64,000 nucleotides of DNA from a virus: positions 1 to 64,000 of the IMG/VR virus record IMGVR_UViG_3300042922_000923, one strand, 5' to 3'. Below the pieces are notes generated by a model. It did not search any database. It was given only the letters and a program-made list of their open reading frames with translations, and was not told the origin of the DNA. Positions 13,710 through 22,373 of the stretch are shown one piece after another; positions within the stretch are counted from its first letter, which is position 1; each line of letters begins with the position of its first letter. The position numbers and the translations under genes were made by a program.

Positions 13710-13803
13710 TTCAAAATACATTTGCTATAATTAAATATAGTGAATGTATTTTGAAGTTGGGTTTTGCCCTCAAACAGTGGTTTGGTAGACTACTGTTTTT
13801 TTA
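13710..13803 (+). ncRNA. Small RNA gene copy 2 with operator-like dyad over its -10
   Basis: The extended -10 TGC-TATAAT (13723-13731) sits inside a perfect 13-bp inverted repeat, TTCAAAATACATT (13710-13722) and AATGTATTTTGAA (13743-13755). Then come TTTTGCCCTCA (13762-13772) and the hairpin AAACAGTGG/CTACTGTTT (13772-13797) with seven T. The predicted RNA is about 70 nt and homologous to copy 1; the one changed stem position is a G-U pair. It lies between the start of the 13492-13689 gene and the stop of the 13835-14026 gene. Confidence 0.6.
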
Positions 13804-13834
13804 TTTTTGCTACGCCATTTTTACAAACTGTAAA

Positions 13835-14026
13835 TTATTCTATGAATCCTCGTATTTGTGTACTATTAAACAGTGTAGGTTTCCCTTCACATGCTGCCAT
13901 TAAGTCTGAATACTGGTCGGGTATTGTTAATACACATTCATTTTCATATTTTTCTAAGACTGTGTACTCAACTAATTGCTTCTTTGGAACTACATCTTGT
14001 GTAAAAATTTCTATTAGTACCTTCAT
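13835..14026 (-). CDS. Hypothetical protein, 63 aa
   Basis: The start is set to ATG 14026 (MKVLIEIFTQDVVPKKQLVE), behind GAAGGAGGTATT. It is a small acidic alpha/beta protein with no recognised family. Its end faces the terminator of small RNA copy 2. Confidence 0.55.
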   Translation of the reverse strand: MKVLIEIFTQDVVPKKQLVEYTVLEKYENECVLTIPDQYSDLMAACEGKPTLFNSTQIRGFIE

Positions 14027-14050
14027 GAAGAATACCTCCTTCAATGTTAA

Positions 14051-14242
14051 TTAAAGTTGATCTATAAGCCACAGTCCCACTCTTATTTCTAGATTCTTTA
14101 TAGCTTTAGCAAAGTTCTCAAGGATTTCTGTTTCATTATACGCCTTAGTAAATTCAACACCTATGTTACTAGGCTTATGCACTAGTAGTTCCTGCTTTTT
14201 ATAAATCACTAAGTCTTCATGGTCAAATAATCCAATTTTCAC
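14051..14242 (-). CDS. Hypothetical protein, 63 aa
   Basis: I prefer the GTG at 14242 (VKIGLFDHEDLVIYKKQEL), 9 nt after AAGGAGTGATG, over the longer frame from 14296, which would overlap the upstream gene by 47 bp. It is a small mixed protein with no recognised motif. Confidence 0.5.
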   Translation of the reverse strand: MKIGLFDHEDLVIYKKQELLVHKPSNIGVEFTKAYNETEILENFAKAIKNLEIRVGLWLIDQL

Positions 14243-14249
14243 TTTTACA

Positions 14250-14582
14250 TCACTCCTTTTTTGTTTTTTCCTTAGATAAACTTCCTTGTGGTACATCTTC
14301 TAAAAATTCTGGTTTTGAAATTTTAAATACTTCACAGTATCTTGATAAACATTGGTATATATAATATTGCTTTTCATTAGCTTTAGAAGTTTTACTTGCA
14401 GTATCTAAAAGGTTGCTTATTTCATCTAGTAATTTCACGAATGGATCATTGTTAAATTTTTCTTTTTTCATAGTTTCGATGCTTTTAATCTTCTTAAATA
14501 GCTCTTCATATTCCTTATTTTTATCTAGTATTTCCTGAAAGTCTTTATATGGTAGTGTAACTGTTGCAGTTTGTAGTAACAT
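14250..14582 (-). CDS. Coiled-coil hypothetical protein, 110 aa
   Basis: ATG at 14582 with AAGGAGGGAAAA. Residues 15-70 (YKDFQEILDKNKEYEELFKK) have the heptad and charge pattern of a helical coiled coil, followed by a Lys-rich end. No domain is recognised. It lies in a leftward run of small genes between the PAPS-reductase-like gene and the junction repeat at 13479. Confidence 0.55.
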   Translation of the reverse strand: MLLQTATVTLPYKDFQEILDKNKEYEELFKKIKSIETMKKEKFNNDPFVKLLDEISNLLDTASKTSKANEKQYYIYQCLSRYCEVFKISKPEFLEDVPQGSLSKEKTKKE

Positions 14583-14596
14583 GATTTTTCCCTCCT

Positions 14597-14884
14597 TTAT
14601 TCTTTTATTATAGAAATTTTATAGTTCTCTATTAGACCACTTATTAAAACAGGTTCAGTATTCCATTCTATAAAATCATATTCTCCTAGTTTCACTTTCT
14701 GTCTACGTTTCATTTCTTCAGGAGTCATAGGGTACCCTCTTTCAACCCACGTTGCGTACCCTGGTCCATAGTTTCTATGAGGCTTATTTACAAATACTTC
14801 AACAGAACCTATTTGGTTCCTAACAATGTAATTAAAACCATTTAAATGTAGCCACATTAATTCAGTTATTTCTGTATTATTCAT
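14597..14884 (-). CDS. Hypothetical protein, 95 aa
   Basis: The start is ATG 14884 (MNNTEITELMWLHLNGFNYI) behind GAGAGAAGGTGTT. It is rich in aromatic residues (YGPGYATWVERGYPM) and has a short basic segment, EEMKRRQKVK. No family is recognised. It is 27 bp downstream of the PAPS-reductase-like gene and probably co-transcribed. Confidence 0.55.
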   Translation of the reverse strand: MNNTEITELMWLHLNGFNYIVRNQIGSVEVFVNKPHRNYGPGYATWVERGYPMTPEEMKRRQKVKLGEYDFIEWNTEPVLISGLIENYKISIIKE

Positions 14885-14910
14885 ATTAACACCTTCTCTC
14901 AAAATTTTAT

Positions 14911-15957
14911 TTATTTTATATAAGCTATATGCTTGTCTATATTTAAAACTCCATATAAATAGTTAAGTACAAATCTATAACCATATCCAGCATCACTAGG
15001 AACCCAGTATAGATTACTCCAAATTGGAATAGATCCTGGTCTAAACTTTACCCATCTATATCGCTTTTTGCGAATCCATTCTCCACCACGCATCATTTCT
15101 CTATAAATACCTGGTTTCTTTTCTTTTAATCTGTCAAATCTGTCTTCATCGCGTATTATACCAAATCCACAGGTATCACAGCCAGTCCTTTGTTCTCCCA
15201 TTAGCATAAATGTACCATCAATTCTTTTAACTATATAACCATAATCTGGTGGGTACTCTATCATATTATAGAATATACATGCTAATTTATCCTGCTCTGT
15301 CCAAGCTCCTAAAGGAGTACATTTAGGAACATTTCTACTATTCATAATGCATCCTTCTTTTAAGTAATTCTTTTTTCTTTCCCTGCTTTCCTCAGCACGT
15401 TCTCCTGTTATTGGTTTCTTATGAGATGTTTTCTCCCACTTTGCTAATGGTCCCTCTTTTGTTTTAATGCAGCACTTTTCAGATATTTCATAAGGTGCAT
15501 ATATAAATTCTTGATATTTCTTAGGAATAGTCCCTTCATAAACGTGTTTGCCATTTCTACCTTCGTATCCATGAAGTCTTCTTTCCTTTACCCAGTCAAA
15601 TTTAGTTCTGTTATACCTGCATATAGACATTGCTACTATTTTACTAAGTACAGGGTATCCCCATTCTTTTATTACTTTCTTTTTAGAAACACCAGATTTT
15701 ATCAAAGTATCTCCATGTTCCTTATTAAATTTTATATTACCTGTAGGTTCAACTGAAGCAACGCATACACATTCAATGTTTTTTGTTTCTCCTGATTGTT
15801 TTGCTAACCATCTTACTAAAGCAGAATCTATTCCACTGGTGCTAAGATAAACGTCACCTTCATTTTGCCTATAAAATATTTCTAATGTTCTTATTCCTTT
15901 TATTACCTTGCATTGCCAAGGTAAGCTTTGTCGTTGATAAAATTCTCCTATATTCAA
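14911..15957 (-). CDS. PAPS-reductase/ATP-pyrophosphatase-family enzyme, 348 aa
   Basis: The PP-loop appears near the N-terminus as YLSTSGIDSALVRWLAK (family consensus SGGxDS; here TSGIDS). Downstream features, RLHGYEGRNGKHVYEGTIPK, KCCIKTKEGPLAKWEK, CTPLGAWTEQDKLACIFYN and MLMGEQRTGCDTCGFGI, match the phage and DndC-like branch of the family, with Cys residues that could bind metal or carry sulfur. These enzymes activate a substrate with ATP; the phage members have no proven role and DndC acts in DNA phosphorothioation. No other dnd genes are here. The TTG at 15957 follows AAGGTGAT; a TTG at 15978 is the alternative. The ribosome binding site is buried in a perfect hairpin (see 15952-16156). 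Confidence 0.75.
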   Translation of the reverse strand: MNIGEFYQRQSLPWQCKVIKGIRTLEIFYRQNEGDVYLSTSGIDSALVRWLAKQSGETKNIECVCVASVEPTGNIKFNKEHGDTLIKSGVSKKKVIKEWGYPVLSKIVAMSICRYNRTKFDWVKERRLHGYEGRNGKHVYEGTIPKKYQEFIYAPYEISEKCCIKTKEGPLAKWEKTSHKKPITGERAEESRERKKNYLKEGCIMNSRNVPKCTPLGAWTEQDKLACIFYNMIEYPPDYGYIVKRIDGTFMLMGEQRTGCDTCGFGIIRDEDRFDRLKEKKPGIYREMMRGGEWIRKKRYRWVKFRPGSIPIWSNLYWVPSDAGYGYRFVLNYLYGVLNIDKHIAYIK

Positions 15958-16156
15958 TTCAATCACCTTATAAATCAAATTGCCTCGATTTATAAGGAAA
16001 TGGTTATTAAGGCTTGCCTGTATTCAGGGAGTTCCTTTTCATACATATATGACGAGTGCATTTTACGCTTTAACTCATGACTTTTCGCAATAATTATTAG
16101 TGGCTAACCAATAATTATCTATGCAACCTGGTTCACCAGGATTAATTGAATTGAAT
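15952..16156 (-). ncRNA. Multi-hairpin structured leader ahead of the PAPS-reductase-like gene
   Basis: Five local stems are enclosed by a perfect 12-bp inverted repeat, ATTCAATTCAAT (15952-15963) with ATTGAATTGAAT (16145-16156). Stems: 15966-15976 with 15987-15997 (11 bp perfect, covering the ribosome binding site); 16017-16020 with 16025-16028; 16090-16098 with 16110-16118; CCTGGT/ACCAGG at 16127-16140; and the alternative AAGGAA/TTCCTT (15994-15999 with 16032-16037) that excludes the first. Overlap of the last two suggests a switch. It matches no riboswitch class that I know. Confidence 0.5.
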
Positions 16157-16161
16157 TACAC

Positions 16162-16407
16162 TTAAAGCTCAACTTCTATTGCTCTAGTTGATTTGTTGTC
16201 AAAAATGCCTAGAATTTTTACATTAGACATTGTTCTTACTGTCTTCGCCCATTCTTTAAATGCTTGTAATGCAGAATCTTCGTTTAAATGTTCTATAGAT
16301 CTTTGCTGAGTCTTATAGTGACCTTTTCTAGTATCATAAGTAAAATGTATAAGATACTTATGAACTTCTACTTGAATTTTAACTGGTATCCTTTTAGTTT
16401 CCTCCAT
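16162..16407 (-). CDS. Hypothetical protein, 81 aa
   Basis: ATG at 16407 (MEETKRIPVKIQVEVHKYLI) follows AGAAAGGTGAG; the frame upstream to 16461 lacks a start with a site. It is a basic protein with beta strands followed by a helix (SALQAFKEWAKTV) and a final strand, which would suit a small alpha/beta fold. Function unknown. It precedes the structured leader at 15952-16156. Confidence 0.55.
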   Translation of the reverse strand: MEETKRIPVKIQVEVHKYLIHFTYDTRKGHYKTQQRSIEHLNEDSALQAFKEWAKTVRTMSNVKILGIFDNKSTRAIEVEL

Positions 16408-16520
16408 TACACTCACCTTTCTTAGTTTCTCTATAGTATAGTATATGTTATAAATTCCCATATATACACGTAGTATTAATAAATTTTATTTTTATATTTT
16501 ATCTTTTGTACTCTTAAAAC

Positions 16521-18719
16521 TTATCTCATATCATTAATTAAATCTGCATCTGTAGGTTCACTAGAGTCCCTTTTAACTCTTTCTTTAGTAGAAATATCAA
16601 CTGGTTTCATACCACGTGCTCTAGCCTTATTTTCAAGCATTTCTCTAACTAGAGCTAACATGTTTATAGTATCATCTTCTCCATTGTCTATAGCAGCATT
16701 AATGCTGTCCATCTTATTAGTTAATGTTGCTGTAAATAATTCATCCATGTCTGCACCTTCTGCATACATATAAAAAATGTCACAGCACTCAGCTATTTGA
16801 CCCGGCCTTGAAACTCTGTCTTCCATTTGAAGTAAATCTCCAGGATTCCAGCAGTAATCATTTATGATTACTATCTTACCTTTTGTAAGTGTAAGGCCAA
16901 CGCCTGCCGCTGTAATATTGCCTATAAATACTTTCTTTTCTCCACTTTGGAATGCAGTAACAGATGCATCTTTTTGAGCATCTGACATGCCTCCTACAAC
17001 AAAAACTGCCTTGTCTCCATAATGACTTCTACAGGCATTGACTACATAGTTATAATTTGTAGCTATTATTACTTGCTCACCTTGTTCTAGTAATTCATCT
17101 GCAAATTTAATAGTCTTAGGAGCTTTCTTACTAGCTAGAATAACTCTTGCTTTAGAAAGTCTAGCTAGTTGTTCAGCAGCTGTACTCTCTCTATTTCTAA
17201 GGTATTCTTCTATTTCTGCCTCATATTCCTTAAGGTCAACATCATTTGGTATAAATGTTCTCTGCTTCTTGAGGTCTGGAAGGACCTCGGATTTTAAATG
17301 TCTTATCATAAAATCTTTTATATTTAAATATAGAGCATGATTGTTTGAACTTCCAGAACCTGAGCAATAAGTCTCTCTAAAGTTACTCCATGCATTATTT
17401 CTGGTTGTTAATGGATGCCTTATAAGTTTTAATAGATTCCATATATCCCTATTTCTATTGCTAATTGGAGTTCCTGTTACAGGATACACGTATTCAGCTG
17501 TAGCACTCACTCTTAAGACAGCATATGCTCTTATGCTATCAGGATTCCCATAGGCATCAACAGCTTTAATGAAATGAGCTTCATCAATAAAGATACATTG
17601 AAAATACTGGCATTCTAGTAAAAATTGAAAATTTGGAACTGTATTATAACTTACTATAGTCCAATCTTTACCTGTATGAAATTCATCTGAGGATCTAAGA
17701 ACAACTATATCAGCATCTGGATTAACCATTTTAATTTCTTTTTTCCAGTTTAACCTTAATGATGCAGGACATATAACTAATTTAGGTGTATCTGCTAGAC
17801 TTTCACCAGTCATTACACACTCAAAAGTTTTACCACACCCCATTTGATTAGCATTTATAAAAGCTTTTTCTTTTAGCATTATCCTAACATCATCAATTTG
17901 ATAAGGATAAGGTTCTCTTTTTAAAAAAGTATAATCTTTAACCTCAGATGTATCTAGGTGCGCCATTTGACATACCCAAAAGTCAAGGTCAGATGTTTTA
18001 ACACCATATTCTTCAAGTTTGTCAGCTAATTTACATACCTCAGTTAATGAAATTGTAAAAAAGCTTCCTATTTTATGAAATTCACTAGTAGCTAAGGTAT
18101 CTAAAGCTGCAATAACAGTTTTACTTACAGAATTGTTAGAATCAAAGCGTATAGAAAGATTGTGTGTACCTTCTCTTCCAACACTAAGCTTAATAACACC
18201 TTTTGGAAGTGATTGTATAGTAGACTCTGAATCATTTAAAGCTTGAGCTATTAAAAATGAATTATTAGTTATAGCTGTTTCAAGGTCTTCTACATCATAG
18301 TTTAATCTTTTAATATCTTTATAGAAGGATTTTACAATTACAAAGCTTATACGACATTTCCATCCATCTAAATCCTTATACCATTTATAGTATTTACTAT
18401 TGTAACTATCTAGTATTTGTTTTACTTTAGGTGAATATGTCCATTTACACCAGATTCCTGAATTATCTACTGAGTCTATATATACTATTGGTCTATTCAA
18501 GGATCTATCATAAACATATAAAGACTTTTGCATTTTTTCTATATCAATAGCTATATGATTGCTATATTTAAGTAGTATTCTAGAAATTTTAGCAGCATCT
18601 TTATCAGATTCTACTATGCTGATTGTTTTTCCAACAGCATTATCAAATGCATTATAGCCACCATTTACTAAACTGCTATTAAATATAGTAAGCTCAATCT
18701 TAGAATATATTTCATTCAT
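16521..18719 (-). CDS. SNF2-family DNA helicase/translocase, 732 aa
   Basis: ATG at 18719 follows AAAGGAAGTGATT. After about 270 residues of N-terminal region, the helicase core has motif I INANQMGCGKTFE, motif II IFIDEAHFIK, motif III PVTGTPISNRN, motif V NITAAGVGLTLTKG and motif VI QMEDRVSRPGQ, the standard order of SNF2/SMARCAL1-like enzymes. These move on duplex DNA and remodel forks or protein-DNA complexes. It has its own promoter with the TTACGTG motif (18747-18775), shared with rep, suggesting a link to replication or copy control. Confidence 0.85.
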   Translation of the reverse strand: MNEIYSKIELTIFNSSLVNGGYNAFDNAVGKTISIVESDKDAAKISRILLKYSNHIAIDIEKMQKSLYVYDRSLNRPIVYIDSVDNSGIWCKWTYSPKVKQILDSYNSKYYKWYKDLDGWKCRISFVIVKSFYKDIKRLNYDVEDLETAITNNSFLIAQALNDSESTIQSLPKGVIKLSVGREGTHNLSIRFDSNNSVSKTVIAALDTLATSEFHKIGSFFTISLTEVCKLADKLEEYGVKTSDLDFWVCQMAHLDTSEVKDYTFLKREPYPYQIDDVRIMLKEKAFINANQMGCGKTFECVMTGESLADTPKLVICPASLRLNWKKEIKMVNPDADIVVLRSSDEFHTGKDWTIVSYNTVPNFQFLLECQYFQCIFIDEAHFIKAVDAYGNPDSIRAYAVLRVSATAEYVYPVTGTPISNRNRDIWNLLKLIRHPLTTRNNAWSNFRETYCSGSGSSNNHALYLNIKDFMIRHLKSEVLPDLKKQRTFIPNDVDLKEYEAEIEEYLRNRESTAAEQLARLSKARVILASKKAPKTIKFADELLEQGEQVIIATNYNYVVNACRSHYGDKAVFVVGGMSDAQKDASVTAFQSGEKKVFIGNITAAGVGLTLTKGKIVIINDYCWNPGDLLQMEDRVSRPGQIAECCDIFYMYAEGADMDELFTATLTNKMDSINAAIDNGEDDTINMLALVREMLENKARARGMKPVDISTKERVKRDSSEPTDADLINDMR

Positions 18720-18746
18720 TCTTAATCACTTCCTTTCTGTAATTAC

Positions 18747-18769
18747 ATTATACCCAAAATTACACGTAA
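18747..18769 (-). promoter_or_regulatory. Promoter of the SNF2 helicase gene with TTACGTGTAA motif
   Basis: Minus strand: TTACGTGTAATTTTGGG (18769-18753) followed by a consensus TATAAT (18752-18747). The expected -35 position (18775-18770) reads TTTATT and is weak, so activation through the motif is possible. The arrangement of motif and -10 is identical to that at 6044-6072. The rest of the 18770-18875 gap shows nothing else. Confidence 0.65.
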
Positions 18770-18875
18770 AATAAATATCCAAATATGCTTGTTTTCTGGT
18801 ATTAACTTCAAATTTTATTTTGTTTACTTTGTTTTACTCCTGTTTTCTTTATTTTCCTAAATATTAACGTAGTTC

Positions 18876-19166
18876 TTATTTTATTCCATGTTTTCTTTTA
18901 TAATACTTACATTCAGTAAATTTCCCTTTGCATTTATTCTTAACATAGCTGTCCCTAGCATGTGTTATATCGCCTCCATTATAAGTATTAATAATAAAGG
19001 CATTATAAGTTTTAGAACTTAACCAGTACTTGTTAAAATAGCCACTGAACCCTATTGTGAATGAACATGCCCTACAGATAATACATTTATAATCAGGTGC
19101 TCTATCATTATTTCTATAATAGTAAGGACATGCCTCTTTAGTTTTTTCTCTCTTTTTTCTTGGCAT
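18876..19166 (-). CDS. Small Cys-rich protein, 96 aa
   Basis: ATG at 19166 (MPRKKREKTKEACPYYYRNN) follows AAAGGAGATGATT. Cysteines: CPYYYRNN, then YKCIICRACSF, then NKCKGKFTECKYYKRK, enough for one or two zinc sites. It has a strongly basic start and end, so nucleic acid binding is possible. No family is recognised. Confidence 0.55.
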   Translation of the reverse strand: MPRKKREKTKEACPYYYRNNDRAPDYKCIICRACSFTIGFSGYFNKYWLSSKTYNAFIINTYNGGDITHARDSYVKNKCKGKFTECKYYKRKHGIK

Positions 19167-19237
19167 CTGAATCATCTCCTTTTAAAAATAAATGGACCTA
19201 ACTAACCTATTTAGCTAAATCCACTTAATTACTATTA

Positions 19238-19846
19238 TTACTTATCATAATTAACAAACTTTTCTGGAATTTTCCCATTATGCCACGCACAGTACTCTTC
19301 CATCTCTTGACTATGAACATATAACTTCTCACATAGAAAATGTAGTCTTAATCTAACTACCTTTATATCTATTTTCTCCTTTTTTGCTATATCTTCTAAG
19401 GATTTTTTGTTAATAAGTACATCGTAAAGTAAATTACGTTGTTTTTCTCCTAGCTCTAAATTCTTGTCTAGTGAAGCTAAAGCTTCAGCTCTGAGAAAAT
19501 CTATGTCCTCATTAAACTCTGCAATTCTATTTTGTTCTTCATCTATTCCATAAATATTCTCGCAAGGTGACTCTCTATTCTTTAAGTTAACACAGTTAGT
19601 AACGTAGTGATAGACTCTAATATTGAGCATCTTCTTTAGATAATATGGAATGTCTACTCCTTTTCGTGGATCATATTCATCAAGTAACTTTAAAAATTCT
19701 AAAATAATTTGACTATATAGATCCTCTCTTTCTTCATTGGTAGAAAAATAACCACAAAACTTTTTTGATACTGCCATAATTAATGGATGATAACTTTTTA
19801 GCAATTCCTCTGGATCATATATATTTTTATTTTTTTTATTGCTCAT
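19238..19846 (-). CDS. RNA polymerase sigma-like factor 1, 202 aa
   Basis: A region 2-like helix set is visible at about 15-80 (YHPLIMAVSKKFCGYF, then EEREDLYSQIILEFLKLLDE, then YDPRKGVDIPYYLKKML). A region 4-like helix-turn-helix lies at 140-175 (GEKQRNLLYDVLINKKSLED, then IAKKEKIDIKVVRLRLHFLC). This is the two-domain layout of phage and plasmid sigma factors. Its start overlaps the end of the upstream gene 19836-20144, which may encode a dedicated regulator. One of four sigma-like genes in the window. Confidence 0.7.
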   Translation of the reverse strand: MSNKKNKNIYDPEELLKSYHPLIMAVSKKFCGYFSTNEEREDLYSQIILEFLKLLDEYDPRKGVDIPYYLKKMLNIRVYHYVTNCVNLKNRESPCENIYGIDEEQNRIAEFNEDIDFLRAEALASLDKNLELGEKQRNLLYDVLINKKSLEDIAKKEKIDIKVVRLRLHFLCEKLYVHSQEMEEYCAWHNGKIPEKFVNYDK

Positions 19847-20144
19847 TAATAACCACCAACTTTACATCGCCACATATAAATGCAGCTAAACTCACAGAAA
19901 TTGAAATATTCCCTCTAGGTAGCGCATCTTTTGTATATAAAGTTTCCTCTAATAGTATTAAATTTTCATGAATTTCTTTTATAATGACTAATTTAGGATT
20001 TTCTTTCTTAGAATTACTTATATAAATAGCTGTCTTTCCTAGATATTCTTTGATACTAGTTTTCCAGGTTTCTTGCTGATAATAACTTAGTGAAGCAGGA
20101 GCAGCAGGCTTTCTATTAGTTAGCATTTTTAAAAACTCTTTCAT
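19836..20144 (-). CDS. Hypothetical protein overlapping sigma-like gene 1, 102 aa
   Basis: ATG at 20144 behind GGAAGGAATAATG. Residues 35-100 are mostly beta (KTAIYISNSKKENPKLVIIK, then PRGNISISVSLAAFICGDVK). No family was recognised. The 11-bp overlap with the sigma-like gene points to coupled translation, so a role as anti-sigma or chaperone is possible but unproven. Upstream (20145-20287) is an AT-rich gap with an imperfect inverted repeat around TAGGAT/ATCCTA. Confidence 0.5.
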   Translation of the reverse strand: MKEFLKMLTNRKPAAPASLSYYQQETWKTSIKEYLGKTAIYISNSKKENPKLVIIKEIHENLILLEETLYTKDALPRGNISISVSLAAFICGDVKLVVINEQ

Positions 20145-20287
20145 ACCACATTATTCCTTCCGTTACATAAAATGTATCTATATGTTATTATATGCAATAT
20201 GAAGTACATTCCTACATAGATAACCTATAAATTCCAGGCTAGGATCGCCATATAAGTTGGAGTGCTAGATAACATTTATATCCTAAA

Positions 20288-22303
20288 TTAAATTATAGTA
20301 ATGCTATCAATGTAACATTCGTAAGTTGAGATGTAATTTGTATTTGATAGAGTCACTTCTGTTAATGGTGTAATACCTAGATTTATAATTGATCCTGTCC
20401 AATTCAATATGTTACCACTTATATTAGCATTAATTCTCACTAGATATAAATTGCCACCAAAACTATAATAGAACGAACCAATTGACCTGCCACTGCCTCC
20501 TATAGGAACAATAATTGTACCATGTACAAAGTTTAATTTTACTATACTTCCTAGAGCAGGTGCGCCTACGTACATTGATAAATCAATATTAATATTAGGA
20601 AGACAAACATCACGCATATTATTTAATTGTGCAAGTCTTCCTTGTCCTGATGTCCCATAGTATCGTGCTGTAGTATTATTACTTTGAACACTATGACCAA
20701 AAGGTAACTGATATAGTCCACTATCGATTATTTTAACAGTACAGCCATTACCACTACATCTATTTATTAACATATTAGTATTAGCATCATACGTACAGTT
20801 AAAGTATATGTTTGCTAGTGTGTTAATAACCTGCACAGCATATCCCACTGACAATAAACTTGTTGCAGTATAACTAATACCATCTAATGAAAGGTTTACT
20901 ACACCATGATTACTATTTTGTACTCCAATTTTGCATATATCACTTGATGAACCTCCAGCAAGATTATATAAGTTATCACAATTTAAAATAACTCCTGTTA
21001 TATATAAACTACCATCATACATTTTTATACCACCACTAATTGTAGCATTACCACCTGTTATTCTAATTTCATAGGCATTAGTGTTTTCCATTATTAAAAA
21101 GTCAGGATACATTTTTCCTTGCAATAAAATATTATACCTACCAGTATTACAAGTTAAAATATAATTAAGTGCTTGTTGCATTCTTTTAAATGGATACATT
21201 ATTGTTCCATTAGGTTTTTTAGTTATCGTAGTAGAATCACAATAGATACTAACAATACCTGTCTTCCTGATAAAATTGTTATCTGTTGTAAAATCATTGA
21301 ATTTTCCTTCAATAACTAAAATATCATTATTTTGAACATTTCCTAACACATAGTTAGCTTTATTTACTGTTGCACTACCAAAATAAATTTTACCATTTAC
21401 AACACACATATCCTCTAATTCATCTATAACATAACAATTAGGTACAAAAGCACCTATTTCATATATATATTGTAAAGTTCCATTATGTTTGTAGAACAAT
21501 ACAACATTAGGATTAGAACGAACATAGTAAATAAAATTCTTATCTATTGCAATACCTTGAGTTGTTCCTGTTGTATTAGCCTCTAAAGTGCAATAGGTCG
21601 TATGTGTACCATCATTATTAATAGTATAAACATTATTATTGTTTGATACTGCATAAAGTTTATCGTCTAAAATTCCTATTCCTGTTATACTTGGTAAATC
21701 TGTTGTAATACGTGATATGAAACTCATATCTGAAGTATTAAACTTACTTATACTACCAATTAAAACTGAATTTCCTGTTGACTGGTCTATACAGTCAGCT
21801 GAATATAAAACACCTTTATCTACGCATAAACAGTTAGCATGATATATAACACCCTCATATATCCCAATTAATGAACCTGTTGCAATTTCGTATTTTAATA
21901 TTTTACCTAAATTATTGGTACTGCCACTTATTACAGCTATATAAAAATATGTTCCGTCTGAAGTTATCCCCTGCTGTGTAAATCCTGTATATAAGTCATC
22001 TAATAAAGCAATTTTTCCACTAAATTTATTATAATTTGTGATACTTGACAATTGTGTATTAACATTTTCAATAGCTTTAGTATTAGTCCCTATATTATAA
22101 GTATTTTCATTTACTGCATTAACCAAATCCTTATTAGTAGTATTTAACTTACTAACATCTCCAACTTCATTTTCGTATATATTTTCTAAAGTTTTTCCAT
22201 TATTTAAGATAACTGCATCTCCAGAAGTATATACATCAACGTCTTCTCCTATAGATCCATCAATATTTACAGAATGCAATCTTGCTTTATTGAGCTCAGA
22301 CAT
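20288..22303 (-). CDS. Phage tail fibre with beta-propeller and beta-helix regions, 671 aa
   Basis: ATG at 22303 follows AAGGAGGAATAA. Residues 1-45 (LHSVNIDGSIGEDVDVYTSG, DAVILNNGKTLENIY) match the conserved N-terminal attachment region of Firmicutes tail fibres; 50-90 are Asn/Thr-rich and coiled. Residues about 95-345 contain repeats such as YFYIAVISGSTNNLGKILKY and GIGILDDKLYAVSNNNNVYT, typical of a beta-propeller. About 365-560 look like a right-handed beta-helix starting FKRMQQALNYIL, and the tail is a small beta domain. Such proteins bind and often digest host surface sugars. It stands alone among non-structural genes, far from other tail genes except 1-815. Confidence 0.75.
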   Translation of the reverse strand: MSELNKARLHSVNIDGSIGEDVDVYTSGDAVILNNGKTLENIYENEVGDVSKLNTTNKDLVNAVNENTYNIGTNTKAIENVNTQLSSITNYNKFSGKIALLDDLYTGFTQQGITSDGTYFYIAVISGSTNNLGKILKYEIATGSLIGIYEGVIYHANCLCVDKGVLYSADCIDQSTGNSVLIGSISKFNTSDMSFISRITTDLPSITGIGILDDKLYAVSNNNNVYTINNDGTHTTYCTLEANTTGTTQGIAIDKNFIYYVRSNPNVVLFYKHNGTLQYIYEIGAFVPNCYVIDELEDMCVVNGKIYFGSATVNKANYVLGNVQNNDILVIEGKFNDFTTDNNFIRKTGIVSIYCDSTTITKKPNGTIMYPFKRMQQALNYILTCNTGRYNILLQGKMYPDFLIMENTNAYEIRITGGNATISGGIKMYDGSLYITGVILNCDNLYNLAGGSSSDICKIGVQNSNHGVVNLSLDGISYTATSLLSVGYAVQVINTLANIYFNCTYDANTNMLINRCSGNGCTVKIIDSGLYQLPFGHSVQSNNTTARYYGTSGQGRLAQLNNMRDVCLPNINIDLSMYVGAPALGSIVKLNFVHGTIIVPIGGSGRSIGSFYYSFGGNLYLVRINANISGNILNWTGSIINLGITPLTEVTLSNTNYISTYECYIDSITII

Positions 22304-22373
22304 AAAATTATTCCTCCTTATACTTGTTTAATAATAATATAAGGAGGAATACAGTCATAAGTTTTAGTTGTAG

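Noticed and set aside
15952-16156. tRNA or group I intron remnant in the structured leader
   Set aside because: No cloverleaf, no intron core motifs, and the flanks are separate intact genes.
19190-19230. Possible twelfth copy of the replication-gene leader element (AAGTGGATTTAGCTAAAT on the minus strand)
   Set aside because: It lacks the AATAATT core and the 3' TATATAGG part; too diverged to count.
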